From the NCBI GenBank assembly GCA_024636075.1, contig JAGXHS010000097.1:1-22055 (forward strand): DNA of 22,055 nt, given 5' to 3'. Source of the DNA: Propionibacteriaceae bacterium. GTDB taxonomy: Bacteria; Actinomycetota; Actinomycetes; Propionibacteriales; Propionibacteriaceae. The notes beneath the pieces were generated by a model, which worked only from the letters and a program-made list of their open reading frames with translations, did no database searches and was not told the origin of the DNA. Both the position numbers and the translations under genes were made by a program. This document shows, in pieces, positions 8,390 to 15,522 of the stretch; positions within the stretch are counted from its first letter, which is position 1; every line of letters starts with the position of its first letter.

Positions 8390-8796
8390 CACCGTTCGCC
8401 TCGGCCCGAAGACTCGATCGTGACATTGGTGGCTTTCACCTGGGCGACGGCGACTGATCCCGCTTCGAGTGCAAGATCATTGACGGCTTCGGTGGAGATC
8501 AGCGACACCACCCGGTACGGCCCGCACTGCATCTCCACCTGGGACATCACAGGGTCGCTGCGGATGGCGGTCACGATGCCACGGAACTGGTTGCGCGCGG
8601 AGCGGTGGTGGCTGGACTCGCCGCGACGACCGGCATGCAACTCCACCGCGAACGCCGCCAGTTCGGAGCCAGCAATGACTTTGCGTCCGGCGTCGTCCAG
8701 ATCGGCTCGCACCCGTCCCGCGTCCACCCACCTGCGTACCGTGTCATCACTGACACCCAACAGCTCCGCTGCTTCCGAGATCCGCAATTGCATCAT
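8389..8796 (-). CDS. Molybdenum-binding transcriptional regulator: HTH plus Mop/TOBE domain
   Basis: This small regulator (135 residues) joins an excisionase/MerR-like helix-turn-helix (RISEAAELLGVSDDTVRRWVDAGRVRADLDDAGRKVIAGSELAAF, about 4-50) to a single Mop domain (SARNQFRGIVTAIRSDPVMSQVEMQCGPYRVVSLISTEAVNDLALEAGSVAVAQVKATNVTIE written here as landmarks from about 67 to 128). It should sense molybdate in the cytoplasm and control the mod genes; it differs from classical ModE, which has a winged helix and two Mop units. The start is ATG 8796 (or 8793). A TAGGGT element seven bases upstream and the lack of a ribosome site suggest a leaderless transcript. A longer frame to 9303 runs antisense through cutC and is rejected. 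The stop overlaps modA (TGATG). A perfect palindrome in its promoter is the likely operator. Confidence 0.88.
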   Translation of the reverse strand: MMQLRISEAAELLGVSDDTVRRWVDAGRVRADLDDAGRKVIAGSELAAFAVELHAGRRGESSHHRSARNQFRGIVTAIRSDPVMSQVEMQCGPYRVVSLISTEAVNDLALEAGSVAVAQVKATNVTIESSGRGER

Positions 8797-8803
8797 GGAA
8801 GGA

Positions 8804-8834
8804 ACCCTAGTTCCGCATTTGCGGAACTGTCTAG
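8804..8834 (-). promoter_or_regulatory. Leaderless promoter of the mod operon with palindromic operator
   Basis: Read on the minus strand, TAGACA (8834-8829) and TAGGGT (8809-8804) are separated by exactly 19 bases, and the ATG at 8796 follows seven bases after the second element. The 20-bp perfect palindrome AGTTCCGCATTTGCGGAACT (8809-8828, 9-bp arms and TT centre) fills the spacer. CCTAG/CTAGG sequences flank it. The long spacer with a central dyad is the geometry used by MerR-family regulators. The palindrome is seen directly; the promoter assignment and its link to the Mop regulator are inference. Confidence 0.65.
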
Positions 8835-8910
8835 GGAGCCGTCGATCCGATGCGGCGGCGCAGCGACGTGTCGCGCGAGACAACAGTCGCACAGGCGGCA
8901 TGATCATCTC

Positions 8911-9627
8911 ATGGGGGGCCTGTTGGAAGTGATCGCTCTGCACGAGGCCGACGCCGGCCGCGCCCAGGACGGGGGCGCCGACCGAATCGAGCTGGTCGGC
9001 AACCTCGACGACGGAGGCATGTCGCCCGAGCCTGGGCTGGTGGAACAGGTGCGGGCCGCGACCAGTATCCAGATCCGCCCGATTGTGCGCCTTCGCGAGG
9101 GGTTCGGTACCGACGGCGGCGAATTCACCCGGCTCGTCGGTCTGCTGTCGAGCTATCTGGAGGCGGGCGCCGATGGTGTGGTCTTCGGTTTTCTCAACGG
9201 TCATGGCGAGATCGACCAGGAAGTCTGCGTGGCGCTCGCCGAGTCGGCGCCGGTGCGCTGGACCTTCCACCGGGCAGTCGATCATGTCTTCGACTTCAAC
9301 CACGCCTGGCGTGCGCTGCGCCAGCTACCGGGCTTGGACCAGGTGTTGACGGCCGGGTCGCCCCGAGGGGTGGAGTTCGGGTTGGACGAGGTGTTGCTGC
9401 GTGCCAACGAGGATCCGCAGCAAGCGGCGGTGATAATGGCCGGGGGAGGGCTGATGCCCGAGCACGTCCCATGGTTGACCAGGGCTGGTGTCAGGTCATT
9501 CCAGATCGGGCGGGCCGCTCGACCGCAGGGCTCCTACAAGGCCTATGTCGATGCGCCGCTCGTACACACCTGGCGAACCTTGATCGACGCCACCGTCGCG
9601 CATGCCGACGCTCTGGCCAGCGGGTAG
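8911..9627 (+). CDS. cutC: CutC-family TIM-barrel protein (copper homeostasis family)
   Basis: The protein belongs to the CutC family, a TIM-barrel fold once linked to copper tolerance; its biochemical role is still debated. Recognisable stretches are LLEVIALHEADAGRAQDGGADRIELVGNL near the start, GADGVVFGFLNGHGEID, TFHRAVDHVFDF, VLTAGSPRGVEFG, IMAGGGLMPEHV and a C-terminal FQIGRAARPQGS. Compared with classical CutC, some conserved segments are altered: IRPIVRLREGFGTDGGEF replaces the usual IRPRGGDF region, and FQIGRAAR replaces FHxSAR. At 238 residues the length is normal. ATG 8911 gives a natural N-terminus; the ribosome site is weak and a TTG at 8923 with a G-run before it is an alternative. 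It is divergent from the mod operon and shares its 114-bp promoter region. Confidence 0.85.
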   Translation: MGGLLEVIALHEADAGRAQDGGADRIELVGNLDDGGMSPEPGLVEQVRAATSIQIRPIVRLREGFGTDGGEFTRLVGLLSSYLEAGADGVVFGFLNGHGEIDQEVCVALAESAPVRWTFHRAVDHVFDFNHAWRALRQLPGLDQVLTAGSPRGVEFGLDEVLLRANEDPQQAAVIMAGGGLMPEHVPWLTRAGVRSFQIGRAARPQGSYKAYVDAPLVHTWRTLIDATVAHADALASG

Positions 9628-9645
9628 CCGCTCGCTGCGGCTGCC
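9623..9645. terminator. Hairpin at the cutC stop, between convergent genes
   Basis: GGTAGCCGC (9623-9631) can pair with GCGGCTGCC (9637-9645) around a TCGCT loop, a nine-pair stem with one wobble. It overlaps the cutC stop codon (9625-9627) and lies before the convergent acetyltransferase stop at 9652. No T-run follows. Confidence 0.5.
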
Positions 9646-9651
9646 GCCGGA

Positions 9652-10206
9652 TCAGCGCAGCGCCTTGCCCAGGTGCACGGCGAATTCACTGTCCACGTAC
9701 TGCGACCAGCCGTGCCCGTCCACGTCGGAATATCCCTCGGACCGATACAGCGCGACCGCCGCGGGCTGCCGCTGGCCGGTCATGATGAGCATCTGTTCCG
9801 CACCAGCGCTGGCGGCATCACGTTCCAGATGCCGCAGCATGTCACGGGCCAAGCCTCGTCGGCGGTACCCGGGCGCGACATACATCCGTTTCACCTCGGT
9901 GATGATCTTCGCCGTACCGGGTGAGTCGCCACGGAGTAGGTCGGCGTCCAGCAGCCTCCAGCCGCCCATCGTCACCGGTTCGGCGCCCTCGTAGCCGACG
10001 AAGAACGTCGACAGCGGCTTCCTGCTGCCCGGCATCACCGGGTGGAAGGTGTCGGCTGTCAGGTCGGTGTCATCGCCAGCGCCGTAAATCCGGGCATACT
10101 CGCCCTGGATCTGGTCGACGAACAACTGCACGTGGGGATCGTCGTACTCCACTGCTCTGATCTGCACTGGCCTGATCTGCACTGGCCCACAATACTCATC
10201 GCGCAT
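9652..10206 (-). CDS. GNAT-family N-acetyltransferase
   Basis: This is a Gcn5-related acetyltransferase that uses acetyl-CoA; the acceptor is not predictable. The acetyl-CoA motif A is clear in VKRMYVAPGYRRRGLARDMLRHLERDA (about 105-130; R/Q-x-x-G-x-A as RRRGLA), followed by AGAEQMLIMTGQRQPAAVALYRSEGY, the usual last strands and helix. The 184-residue length fits. ATG 10206 is the longest start, with only a weak AGG upstream. The next residues contain a doubled PVQIR made by a perfect 15-bp tandem duplication, and each copy carries a GTG that could be the real start (10182 or 10167). Homologues usually begin near the second copy (QIRAVEYDDPH). It is divergent from the NUDIX gene and convergent with cutC, so it is probably a single-gene unit. 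Confidence 0.85.
   Translation of the reverse strand: MRDEYCGPVQIRPVQIRAVEYDDPHVQLFVDQIQGEYARIYGAGDDTDLTADTFHPVMPGSRKPLSTFFVGYEGAEPVTMGGWRLLDADLLRGDSPGTAKIITEVKRMYVAPGYRRRGLARDMLRHLERDAASAGAEQMLIMTGQRQPAAVALYRSEGYSDVDGHGWSQYVDSEFAVHLGKALR
10157..10186. repeat. Perfect 15-bp tandem duplication in the acetyltransferase N-terminus
   Basis: CTGATCTGCACTGGC occurs twice in a row (10157-10171 and 10172-10186). It is in frame and doubles the five residues PVQIR in the acetyltransferase. Each copy provides a GTG codon in frame, so the duplication may add or move a translation start. Confidence 0.85.
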
Positions 10207-10291
10207 CGCGGCACCTGGCAGAAGGTCATGACTGGTGACACATCAGTTCGCGTTGGCCACTGCTTGGCGCCATGGCACCGGAGCACGAAGT

Positions 10292-10315
10292 GGCGGTGGT
10301 TTTCTCACCACCGCC
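10292..10315. other. Perfect 9-bp hairpin in divergent promoter region
   Basis: GGCGGTGGT (10292-10300) and ACCACCGCC (10307-10315) are complementary around a six-base loop (TTTCTC). It sits between the divergent acetyltransferase and NUDIX genes, 77 bases before the NUDIX start. It could be an operator, an RNA hairpin in a leader, or chance in GC-rich DNA. A TAGGGT that may be the NUDIX -10 lies at 10357-10362, downstream of it. Confidence 0.45.
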
Positions 10316-10391
10316 GGATCCGGCTCAGTCTCCCTCGGCGGGTGGAATGGCGAGGCTAGGGTCGGAAGTGACCAGATTCAGGAGTGTGCAG

Positions 10392-10934
10392 ATGACTTTC
10401 CGCGAACGACGGTTCCAGCCGGTTCCCCCCGGACAGCGTCCCACCAGGCGGCGTTCAGCAGCCAGGGTGCTCGTGCGCGCCGAGGGCGCGGTGTTGTTGT
10501 TCTGTGACACCGACCCGGGACTACCCGGCTCGCGGTGGTGGGTCACTCCCGGCGGAGGAATCGACGTGGGCGAGACCCCACGGGAGGCCGCAGTACGGGA
10601 GTTGTTCGAGGAGACCGGTTTGCGGATCATCGAGGATCAGCTGGTTGGGCCGATCGCGGAGCGAACCGTGACGCACGGCTATTCCGACCAGATCCTGGTG
10701 CAGCACGAGACCTTCTTCGCTGTCGACGTGGACCGCTTCGCGATCGACGTCTCCGGGCACACTCCTCAGGAGCAGATCACCTTGTCAGATCATGGGTGGT
10801 TCACCATGGACGAGGTGGCCTCGTTGTGGGTCTGGCCGGATGAACTGGCGGCTTTGTTCGCCGGCGATGGTTCGACGGCGGTTGACCTTGGCGAGATGGA
10901 GGAATCAACCGTGGCCCTGTCGCAGGGCGGATGA
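10392..10934 (+). CDS. NUDIX hydrolase
   Basis: The enzyme hydrolyses nucleoside diphosphates linked to another group, using Mg or Mn; the exact substrate is unknown. The NUDIX box GX5EX7REUXEEXGU is complete: G55-GIDVG-E61-TPREAAV-R69-E-L-F-E73-E74-T-G76-L77. An N-terminal strand RRSAARVLVRAEGAVLLF and a C-terminal DHGWFTMDEVASL with a Trp-rich segment are typical of the superfamily. ATG 10392 was chosen over an upstream ATG (10272) because AGGAG lies eight bases before it and the extra 40 residues look unstructured and overlap the divergent promoter region. The product is 180 residues. A short GC-rich hairpin follows directly. Its neighbours give no clue to the substrate. Confidence 0.9.
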   Translation: MTFRERRFQPVPPGQRPTRRRSAARVLVRAEGAVLLFCDTDPGLPGSRWWVTPGGGIDVGETPREAAVRELFEETGLRIIEDQLVGPIAERTVTHGYSDQILVQHETFFAVDVDRFAIDVSGHTPQEQITLSDHGWFTMDEVASLWVWPDELAALFAGDGSTAVDLGEMEESTVALSQGG

Positions 10935-10935
10935 G

Positions 10936-10952
10936 GGGGCCGTTGCGGCCCC
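10936..10952. terminator. Short GC hairpin after the NUDIX gene
   Basis: GGGGCCG (10936-10942) and CGGCCCC (10946-10952) form a seven-pair stem with a TTG loop, starting two bases after the NUDIX stop. The convergent fadH gene ends at 10989, so it could stop transcripts from either side. There is no T-run. Confidence 0.6.
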
Positions 10953-10988
10953 GATGGACAGCGGTCAGAGCGGCTCCGGTTCGAGCGT

Positions 10989-13154
10989 TCACCGACCCAG
11001 CCCGGCAGCGACCCGGGTGCCCTGCTCGATCGCGCGCACGGCATCCAGTTCGTGGGCCACGTCGGCACCACCCACCAGATGGACCCGTACGCCCAGGGCC
11101 ATCAGTTCTGCCTGCATGTCGGTGACGGATTCCTGTCCGGCGCAGAGCACCACGGTGTCCACCGGGAGGATCCTGGGTTCGGCCTTTCCGGTTGTCGGCA
11201 GCAGTGCTGCGGCCTGCTTGGCCAGAATGCGGGTCTGACGGAGTATGCGGGGCATGCGGGGCAGACGTCGGGTGAGGGGACTGCCGGATGGTGCCACGGT
11301 GATGTGCAGGCCTTCGTCGTCGATGCGTTCGTAGGTCACTGAGCTGATCTGCTGCACTCCGGAAGCCCGCAGTGAGGCGCGATGGATCCATCCGGTGGTG
11401 GTGCCCAAGGTGGCGCCGATGCGCCCGGGTCGACGCTGCAGCAGGTAAACGGTGCGGGCCGGGTCGGGCGGCTCCGGTGTCATGACACCGCCGCGCGTAT
11501 CGGCAGGATCGGTGACGCCCCACCGCCGCTGCCAATTCGCCAGATCATCCTGGTGACCCGCGGAATGGGTCAGGAACTCGGCCACGTCCACTCCGATGCC
11601 GCCTGCACCGATGATCGCCACCCGCTGGCCGACGATGGCGCCGGTCAGCACCTCGGGGTAGCAGAGCACGCTTGGGTGATCCACGCCGATGATGTCGGGG
11701 ATGCGCGGCCGCACGCCGCTCGCCAACAGCACCACGTCGAATTCCCGCAGCAGTTCGACGGTGGCGGTGCTGTTCAGGTGCAGCCTCACCCCGGAGGTGC
11801 TGATCCGGTGGGTGAAGTAGCGCAGGGTCTCGGCGAACTCCTCCTTGCCGGGAATCCGGCGTGCCAGATCGAACTGCCCGCCGATGTGGTTGCTGGACTC
11901 GAAGAGCTCCACCCGGTGACCGCACTCGGCGGCCGTGCAGGCTGCGGCCAGCCCGGCTGGTCCGGCGCCCACCACGGCGACCCTGAGCGAGCGCGTGGCC
12001 GGTTCGATCACCAGCTCGGTTTCCCGTCCAGCCATCGGATTCACCATGCAGGAGGCTGGCTCTCGAGTGAAGGTGCGATCCAGACAGGCCTGGTTGCAGG
12101 CGATGCAGGTGTTGATCGCATCGGCGTTGCCTGCTCGCGACTTGCCCACGAAATCCGGATCAGCCAACAGGGGGCGCGCCAGCTGCACCAGATCGGCGCT
12201 CCCCTCGGCCAGCAACCGTTCGGCGACCTCGGGAGTGTTGATCCGATTGGCGGCGACCACCGGGACGGAGACTTCCTGGCGCAGCCTGGCGGTCAGTTCG
12301 GCGAATGCTGCCCGCGGCACGCTGGTCGCGATGGTCGGCACTCGGGATTCGTGCCAGCCGATGCCGGTGCCGAGCAGGGTGACGCCTGCGTCCACCAGTT
12401 CGTGGGCCAGATCGGTGACCTCCTGCCAGGTTTGGCCCTCGGACACCAGGTCGGCCAACGACAGGCGGAAGGAGATGAGGAAGTCTGGTCCGGTGGCCGC
12501 ACGGATCGCCTGCACGATGCGGGTGGCGAAGCGTCGCCGGTCTGCAGCTGAGCCACCCCAGCGATCGGTGCGGTGATTGGTGCGGGGGGCGAGGAATTGA
12601 TTGATCAGATAGCCCTCTGATCCCATCACCTCGACTCCGGCATAACCGGCCCGGGCCGCCAGTTCCGCTGCCTTGCTGAACGAATCGATGGTGCTCACCA
12701 CCCCTCGATCGCTCAGCGTCAGAGCTCTGAACGGGGTGATGGGGGATTTCGAGCTTGATGCTGACACCGACAGTGGATGGTACGAGTAGCGGCCGGCATG
12801 CAGCAATTGCAGCAGCATCGCTGCGCCCGCGCTGCGCACCGCATCAGTCATGGCGCGGTGGTCGTCGGCCAGCCCTTCCGTGACCCGTCCGGCTCCCGGG
12901 TAGAGCACCCCGGCGCGGTTCGGGGAGAAGCCGCCGGTGGTGATCAGACCGACGCCGCCGCGGGCACGAGCCAGGTAGAAGGCGGTCAAAGCATCCAGAT
13001 CACGGCTCTTGTCCTCGAGACCCAGATGCATTGACCCCATCACCACTCTGTTCGACAGGGTGAGTGAGCCGAGAGCCAGCGGACTCATCAGATGCGGGTA
13101 CCCGGCAGCGGTGACCGGCTGGATGCCGGGCGGCACATCTGCGGGATCGGTCAC
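10989..13154 (-). CDS. fadH: NADPH-dependent 2,4-dienoyl-CoA reductase, FadH type (Fe-S flavoenzyme)
   Basis: FadH reduces 2,4-dienoyl-CoA so that unsaturated fatty acids can enter beta-oxidation; it carries FMN, FAD and a 4Fe-4S cluster. The first half (about 20-350) is an Old Yellow Enzyme barrel. It has the catalytic pair seen in E. coli FadH: Tyr182 in MGSEGYLINQFLAPRTN and His268 in GTGIGWHESRVPTIATSVPR. The cluster ligands Cys350, Cys353, Cys357 and Cys369 have the same spacing as in E. coli (CxxCxxxCx11C). Next come a dinucleotide-binding motif VAVVGAGPAGLAAA (about 392) and a second one VAIIGAGGIGVDVAEFL. The 721 residues are longer than E. coli FadH (672). The start is GTG 13154; TAGGCT lies six bases upstream, so a leaderless message is possible. 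Related enzymes of the same architecture act on other enones, so the substrate is inferred. Confidence 0.88.
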   Translation of the reverse strand: MTDPADVPPGIQPVTAAGYPHLMSPLALGSLTLSNRVVMGSMHLGLEDKSRDLDALTAFYLARARGGVGLITTGGFSPNRAGVLYPGAGRVTEGLADDHRAMTDAVRSAGAAMLLQLLHAGRYSYHPLSVSASSSKSPITPFRALTLSDRGVVSTIDSFSKAAELAARAGYAGVEVMGSEGYLINQFLAPRTNHRTDRWGGSAADRRRFATRIVQAIRAATGPDFLISFRLSLADLVSEGQTWQEVTDLAHELVDAGVTLLGTGIGWHESRVPTIATSVPRAAFAELTARLRQEVSVPVVAANRINTPEVAERLLAEGSADLVQLARPLLADPDFVGKSRAGNADAINTCIACNQACLDRTFTREPASCMVNPMAGRETELVIEPATRSLRVAVVGAGPAGLAAACTAAECGHRVELFESSNHIGGQFDLARRIPGKEEFAETLRYFTHRISTSGVRLHLNSTATVELLREFDVVLLASGVRPRIPDIIGVDHPSVLCYPEVLTGAIVGQRVAIIGAGGIGVDVAEFLTHSAGHQDDLANWQRRWGVTDPADTRGGVMTPEPPDPARTVYLLQRRPGRIGATLGTTTGWIHRASLRASGVQQISSVTYERIDDEGLHITVAPSGSPLTRRLPRMPRILRQTRILAKQAAALLPTTGKAEPRILPVDTVVLCAGQESVTDMQAELMALGVRVHLVGGADVAHELDAVRAIEQGTRVAAGLGR

Positions 13155-13304
13155 TCCGGCAGCCTAGCCTCGAGGTGTCTGCGGCGGCTTCACGGATGCT
13201 GAGGACGATCGGGACGTGAGCGGGATGGGTCCCAGGGGAATGGCTCTGGTTGCCACCACCCGGCTGGCCAGACCAGTTGCTGCGGAATGAGGTGGGGGCC
13301 CAGC

Positions 13305-14054
13305 TCAGCGAGAAGTGAGGTCCAGTGCGGCGACAGCACCGACCACCACGATCGCCGGAGGTACCACGCCGTCGTCACTCGCTCGCTGAGCGATGTCAAT
13401 CAGCGATCCGCGCAGCACGAGTTCGTCATCACGGGTGCCCCTGCAGACGATGCCGGCCGGAGTGTTCGGCGGGAGTCCGGCGGACGTCAACCGGTCGGTG
13501 ATTGCGGCAAGGTTGTGCACTCCCATCAGGATCACGATGGTGGTGTTGGCGCGGGCGATCGCATCCCAGTCCAGCGTGCTGCGCTCATCATCGGGCGGGA
13601 CGTGACCGGAGACGACGGTGAAGGCCTGGGTCAGGGTGCGGTGGGTCAGCGGAATGCCAGCCACCCCGGGCACTGCGACCGCTGAGGTGACGCCCGGAAT
13701 CACTCGGACCGCAACTCCCGCCGCAATGCAGGCTTCGCACTCCTCTCCGCCACGACCGAAGACGAAGTTGTCACCCCCCTTGAGCCGGACCACGCGCAGC
13801 CCACGCTGCGCCCGATCCACCAGCAGGGCGTTGATCTCGGTCTGAGGTGTCCCTCGCCCACGAGGAATCTTGCCGACGCTCACCAGTTCGGCTCCGGGCT
13901 TGGCATCGGCAAGTACCTCCGCCGGGGAGAGGTGATCGTAGGCAATCACGTCGGCCTGCTGGATCGCCCGCAGACCCGCGACGGTGATGAGATCCGGGTC
14001 GCCCGGGCCGCCTCCGACCAGGACCACCTCGCCGGGCGTCAGTTCGCTACGCAT
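13305..14054 (-). CDS. cobA: Uroporphyrinogen-III C-methyltransferase (SUMT)
   Basis: SUMT methylates uroporphyrinogen III twice with S-adenosylmethionine to give precorrin-2, the entry to siroheme and cobalamin. Family signatures are clear: VVLVGGGPGDPDLITVAGLRAIQQADVIAYDHL at the start, VVRLKGGDNFVFGRGGEE (about 88-105; the usual Pro of GGDPF is Asn), VRVIPGVTSAVAVPGVAGIPLTHR and VSGHVPPD. At 249 residues it is a single-domain enzyme without a HemD fusion. ATG 14054 has a good GGAAGG site seven bases upstream. The gene follows the chelatase-dehydrogenase fusion by 65 bases on the same strand and probably shares its transcript; together they supply the three steps from uroporphyrinogen III to siroheme. 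The following 150 bases to fadH contain no gene that I can support. Confidence 0.94.
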   Translation of the reverse strand: MRSELTPGEVVLVGGGPGDPDLITVAGLRAIQQADVIAYDHLSPAEVLADAKPGAELVSVGKIPRGRGTPQTEINALLVDRAQRGLRVVRLKGGDNFVFGRGGEECEACIAAGVAVRVIPGVTSAVAVPGVAGIPLTHRTLTQAFTVVSGHVPPDDERSTLDWDAIARANTTIVILMGVHNLAAITDRLTSAGLPPNTPAGIVCRGTRDDELVLRGSLIDIAQRASDDGVVPPAIVVVGAVAALDLTSR

Positions 14055-14119
14055 CGCAATGCCTTCCAGAAGTCATGGTTCGACAGGCTATGGGGTGCCT
14101 GCTCGGGTGCGCACGCCCA

Positions 14120-15334
14120 TCAGCCCTGCAGCACCCGCAGCAACTCGTCGCGCACGGTTGCTGAACGGCGGGGATCACGTTGCCCGATGACCGCGACTGT
14201 CATGCCACCGGCACGATCCACCGACGGAGTCCAGGCACTGCCCAACCGGGCGTCATCGGCGCGGACACAGTAGGTGTGTCGCTGTTCGGCGCCGTTGGCG
14301 ACCTGGGCGTTCACCTGCGGATCGTTGGACAGCGCCATCACGAACCAGGCGCCTTTGAGATCATCATCGGTGAAGCCTCGCTGGATCCAGGTCACGGCAC
14401 CCGAACGCGCCAGCCGACGCAACCTGATGCTCAGCGTGGGGGAGACGATCCGAATCTTCGCCCCGGCCTCCACCAATCGGGGAATCCGCCGGTCGGCCAC
14501 CCTTCCGGCGCCCACGACCAGGACGTCGCGGTCATGCAGCAGCAGACCGGTCAGAAATGCTGGTGACCCGGCGGCGGGCCTGGGATCACTCTGTGCTCCG
14601 TGGTAGCGGTCCACCACCACCTGGGCGAGTTGGTCGCAGGCGCCGATGACTCCGGCGATCCGCACCTCGGCGTCCGGGTGCGCGACGCACCAGGTGTCGA
14701 CCTGCTCGGTCAGCCAGCGTTGCAGCATGCCGGGAAACAGGAAGTTCGCCCCGATCACGATCTGTCGCGCGCCCACCGCGTAGGCGTCGTTCAAGGCTTC
14801 CGGCACGGACGGCCTGGTGACCTGGATGAATGCCGGCAACACCCGGGACACGCGCAATTCCTCATAGACCAGGCGCGCCAGTCGGGCATGGTTGGCATTG
14901 GCTTCGGGAACCCTTGCCCCTCGACCCAGCACGATCGCCGCGGTGTCCTTCGGCTCCCAGTCCCCGATCGCCTCGACAATTCGTTCGGTCAACGCCTCAC
15001 GCAGCAGGTGGTGATCACCCAGTGGCTCGGCGTAGCCGACGTCGGCACCTGGATACCCGACGGTGCCCTCGGTGATGGCGTTGGGAATGTCGCTGCGGAC
15101 GTGACCACCGGTACCGACCATCAACGGCACCACCACGGCGTGTGGGTCATCGGCATCCAGCACCGAGGCGACCGCCTCGCTCACCGTCGGTTCGTCCAGT
15201 TCCACGAAACCCAACTCGATCTGGGTGTCGGGCAGTTTGGCGCGCACCAACTCGAGCAGATCGCGGCTGGCGCGGGTGCCTTCGGGGTCGCGAGTGCCGT
15301 GCGCGGCGATCACGAGCGGAGTCGTGGTTGTCAT
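14120..15334 (-). CDS. Fusion of CbiX/SirB-type chelatase and SirC/CysG-N precorrin-2 dehydrogenase
   Basis: Two enzymes of siroheme (or cobalt-corrin) synthesis are joined in one 404-residue protein. Residues 1-245 are a two-lobed CbiX-type chelatase. The first lobe has the metal-binding His12 in IAAHGTRDP and His77 in VVPLMVGTGGHVRSDIP; the second lobe is degenerate at the same site (VLGRGARVPEANA), as usual for long CbiX. Residues about 258-404 are the NAD-dependent precorrin-2 dehydrogenase: VLVVGAGRVADRRIPRLVEAGAKIRIVSP is the nucleotide-binding fold, and ALSNDPQVNAQVANGAEQR contains the Asp that matches the catalytic region of CysG. The CysG C-terminal SUMT is not part of the fusion but is the next gene. 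ATG 15334 has AGGA at a good distance. It is not possible to decide Fe or Co insertion from sequence. Confidence 0.88.
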   Translation of the reverse strand: MTTTTPLVIAAHGTRDPEGTRASRDLLELVRAKLPDTQIELGFVELDEPTVSEAVASVLDADDPHAVVVPLMVGTGGHVRSDIPNAITEGTVGYPGADVGYAEPLGDHHLLREALTERIVEAIGDWEPKDTAAIVLGRGARVPEANANHARLARLVYEELRVSRVLPAFIQVTRPSVPEALNDAYAVGARQIVIGANFLFPGMLQRWLTEQVDTWCVAHPDAEVRIAGVIGACDQLAQVVVDRYHGAQSDPRPAAGSPAFLTGLLLHDRDVLVVGAGRVADRRIPRLVEAGAKIRIVSPTLSIRLRRLARSGAVTWIQRGFTDDDLKGAWFVMALSNDPQVNAQVANGAEQRHTYCVRADDARLGSAWTPSVDRAGGMTVAVIGQRDPRRSATVRDELLRVLQG

Positions 15335-15386
15335 GTGGGTTCCTGCGCTTTCATTCCGTGGTGGTCGCAGGATGTGACGATACGTC

Positions 15387-15425
15387 GTTCACGGCCTGAT
15401 GTCGTCGTGGCGCGTGTCCGTGAAC
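15387..15425. promoter_or_regulatory. Inverted repeat in divergent promoter region
   Basis: GTTCACGG (15387-15394) and CCGTGAAC (15418-15425) are perfect inverted copies 23 bases apart, between the siroheme genes (-) and the HAD gene (+). A weak -10-like TATCGT for the siroheme genes lies beside it (15382-15377 on the minus strand). It could be an operator, but an 8-bp pair may also arise by chance. Confidence 0.3.
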
Positions 15426-15522
15426 TGCCGATCGCCAGTCGAACGGGTGCATCATCCCGACCTGTCCACATCCAACAGGCTCGGTGCAGGAATATCCGGG
15501 CTCGGTGAATGAGAATGGACAC

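Noticed and set aside
8797..9303. N-terminal extension of the Mop regulator to 304 residues
   Set aside because: The extension is antisense to cutC and crosses the palindrome and promoter; the HTH begins directly after ATG 8796.
11382..12551. 389-codon plus-strand frame inside fadH
   Set aside because: fadH shows catalytic residues and Fe-S ligands in register; the opposite frame has His/Gly-rich shadow composition.
15335..15522. Possible cobalamin riboswitch upstream of the siroheme genes
   Set aside because: I looked for the conserved B12 box (GCCACTG or its complement) and saw none here or before the nickel permease gene.
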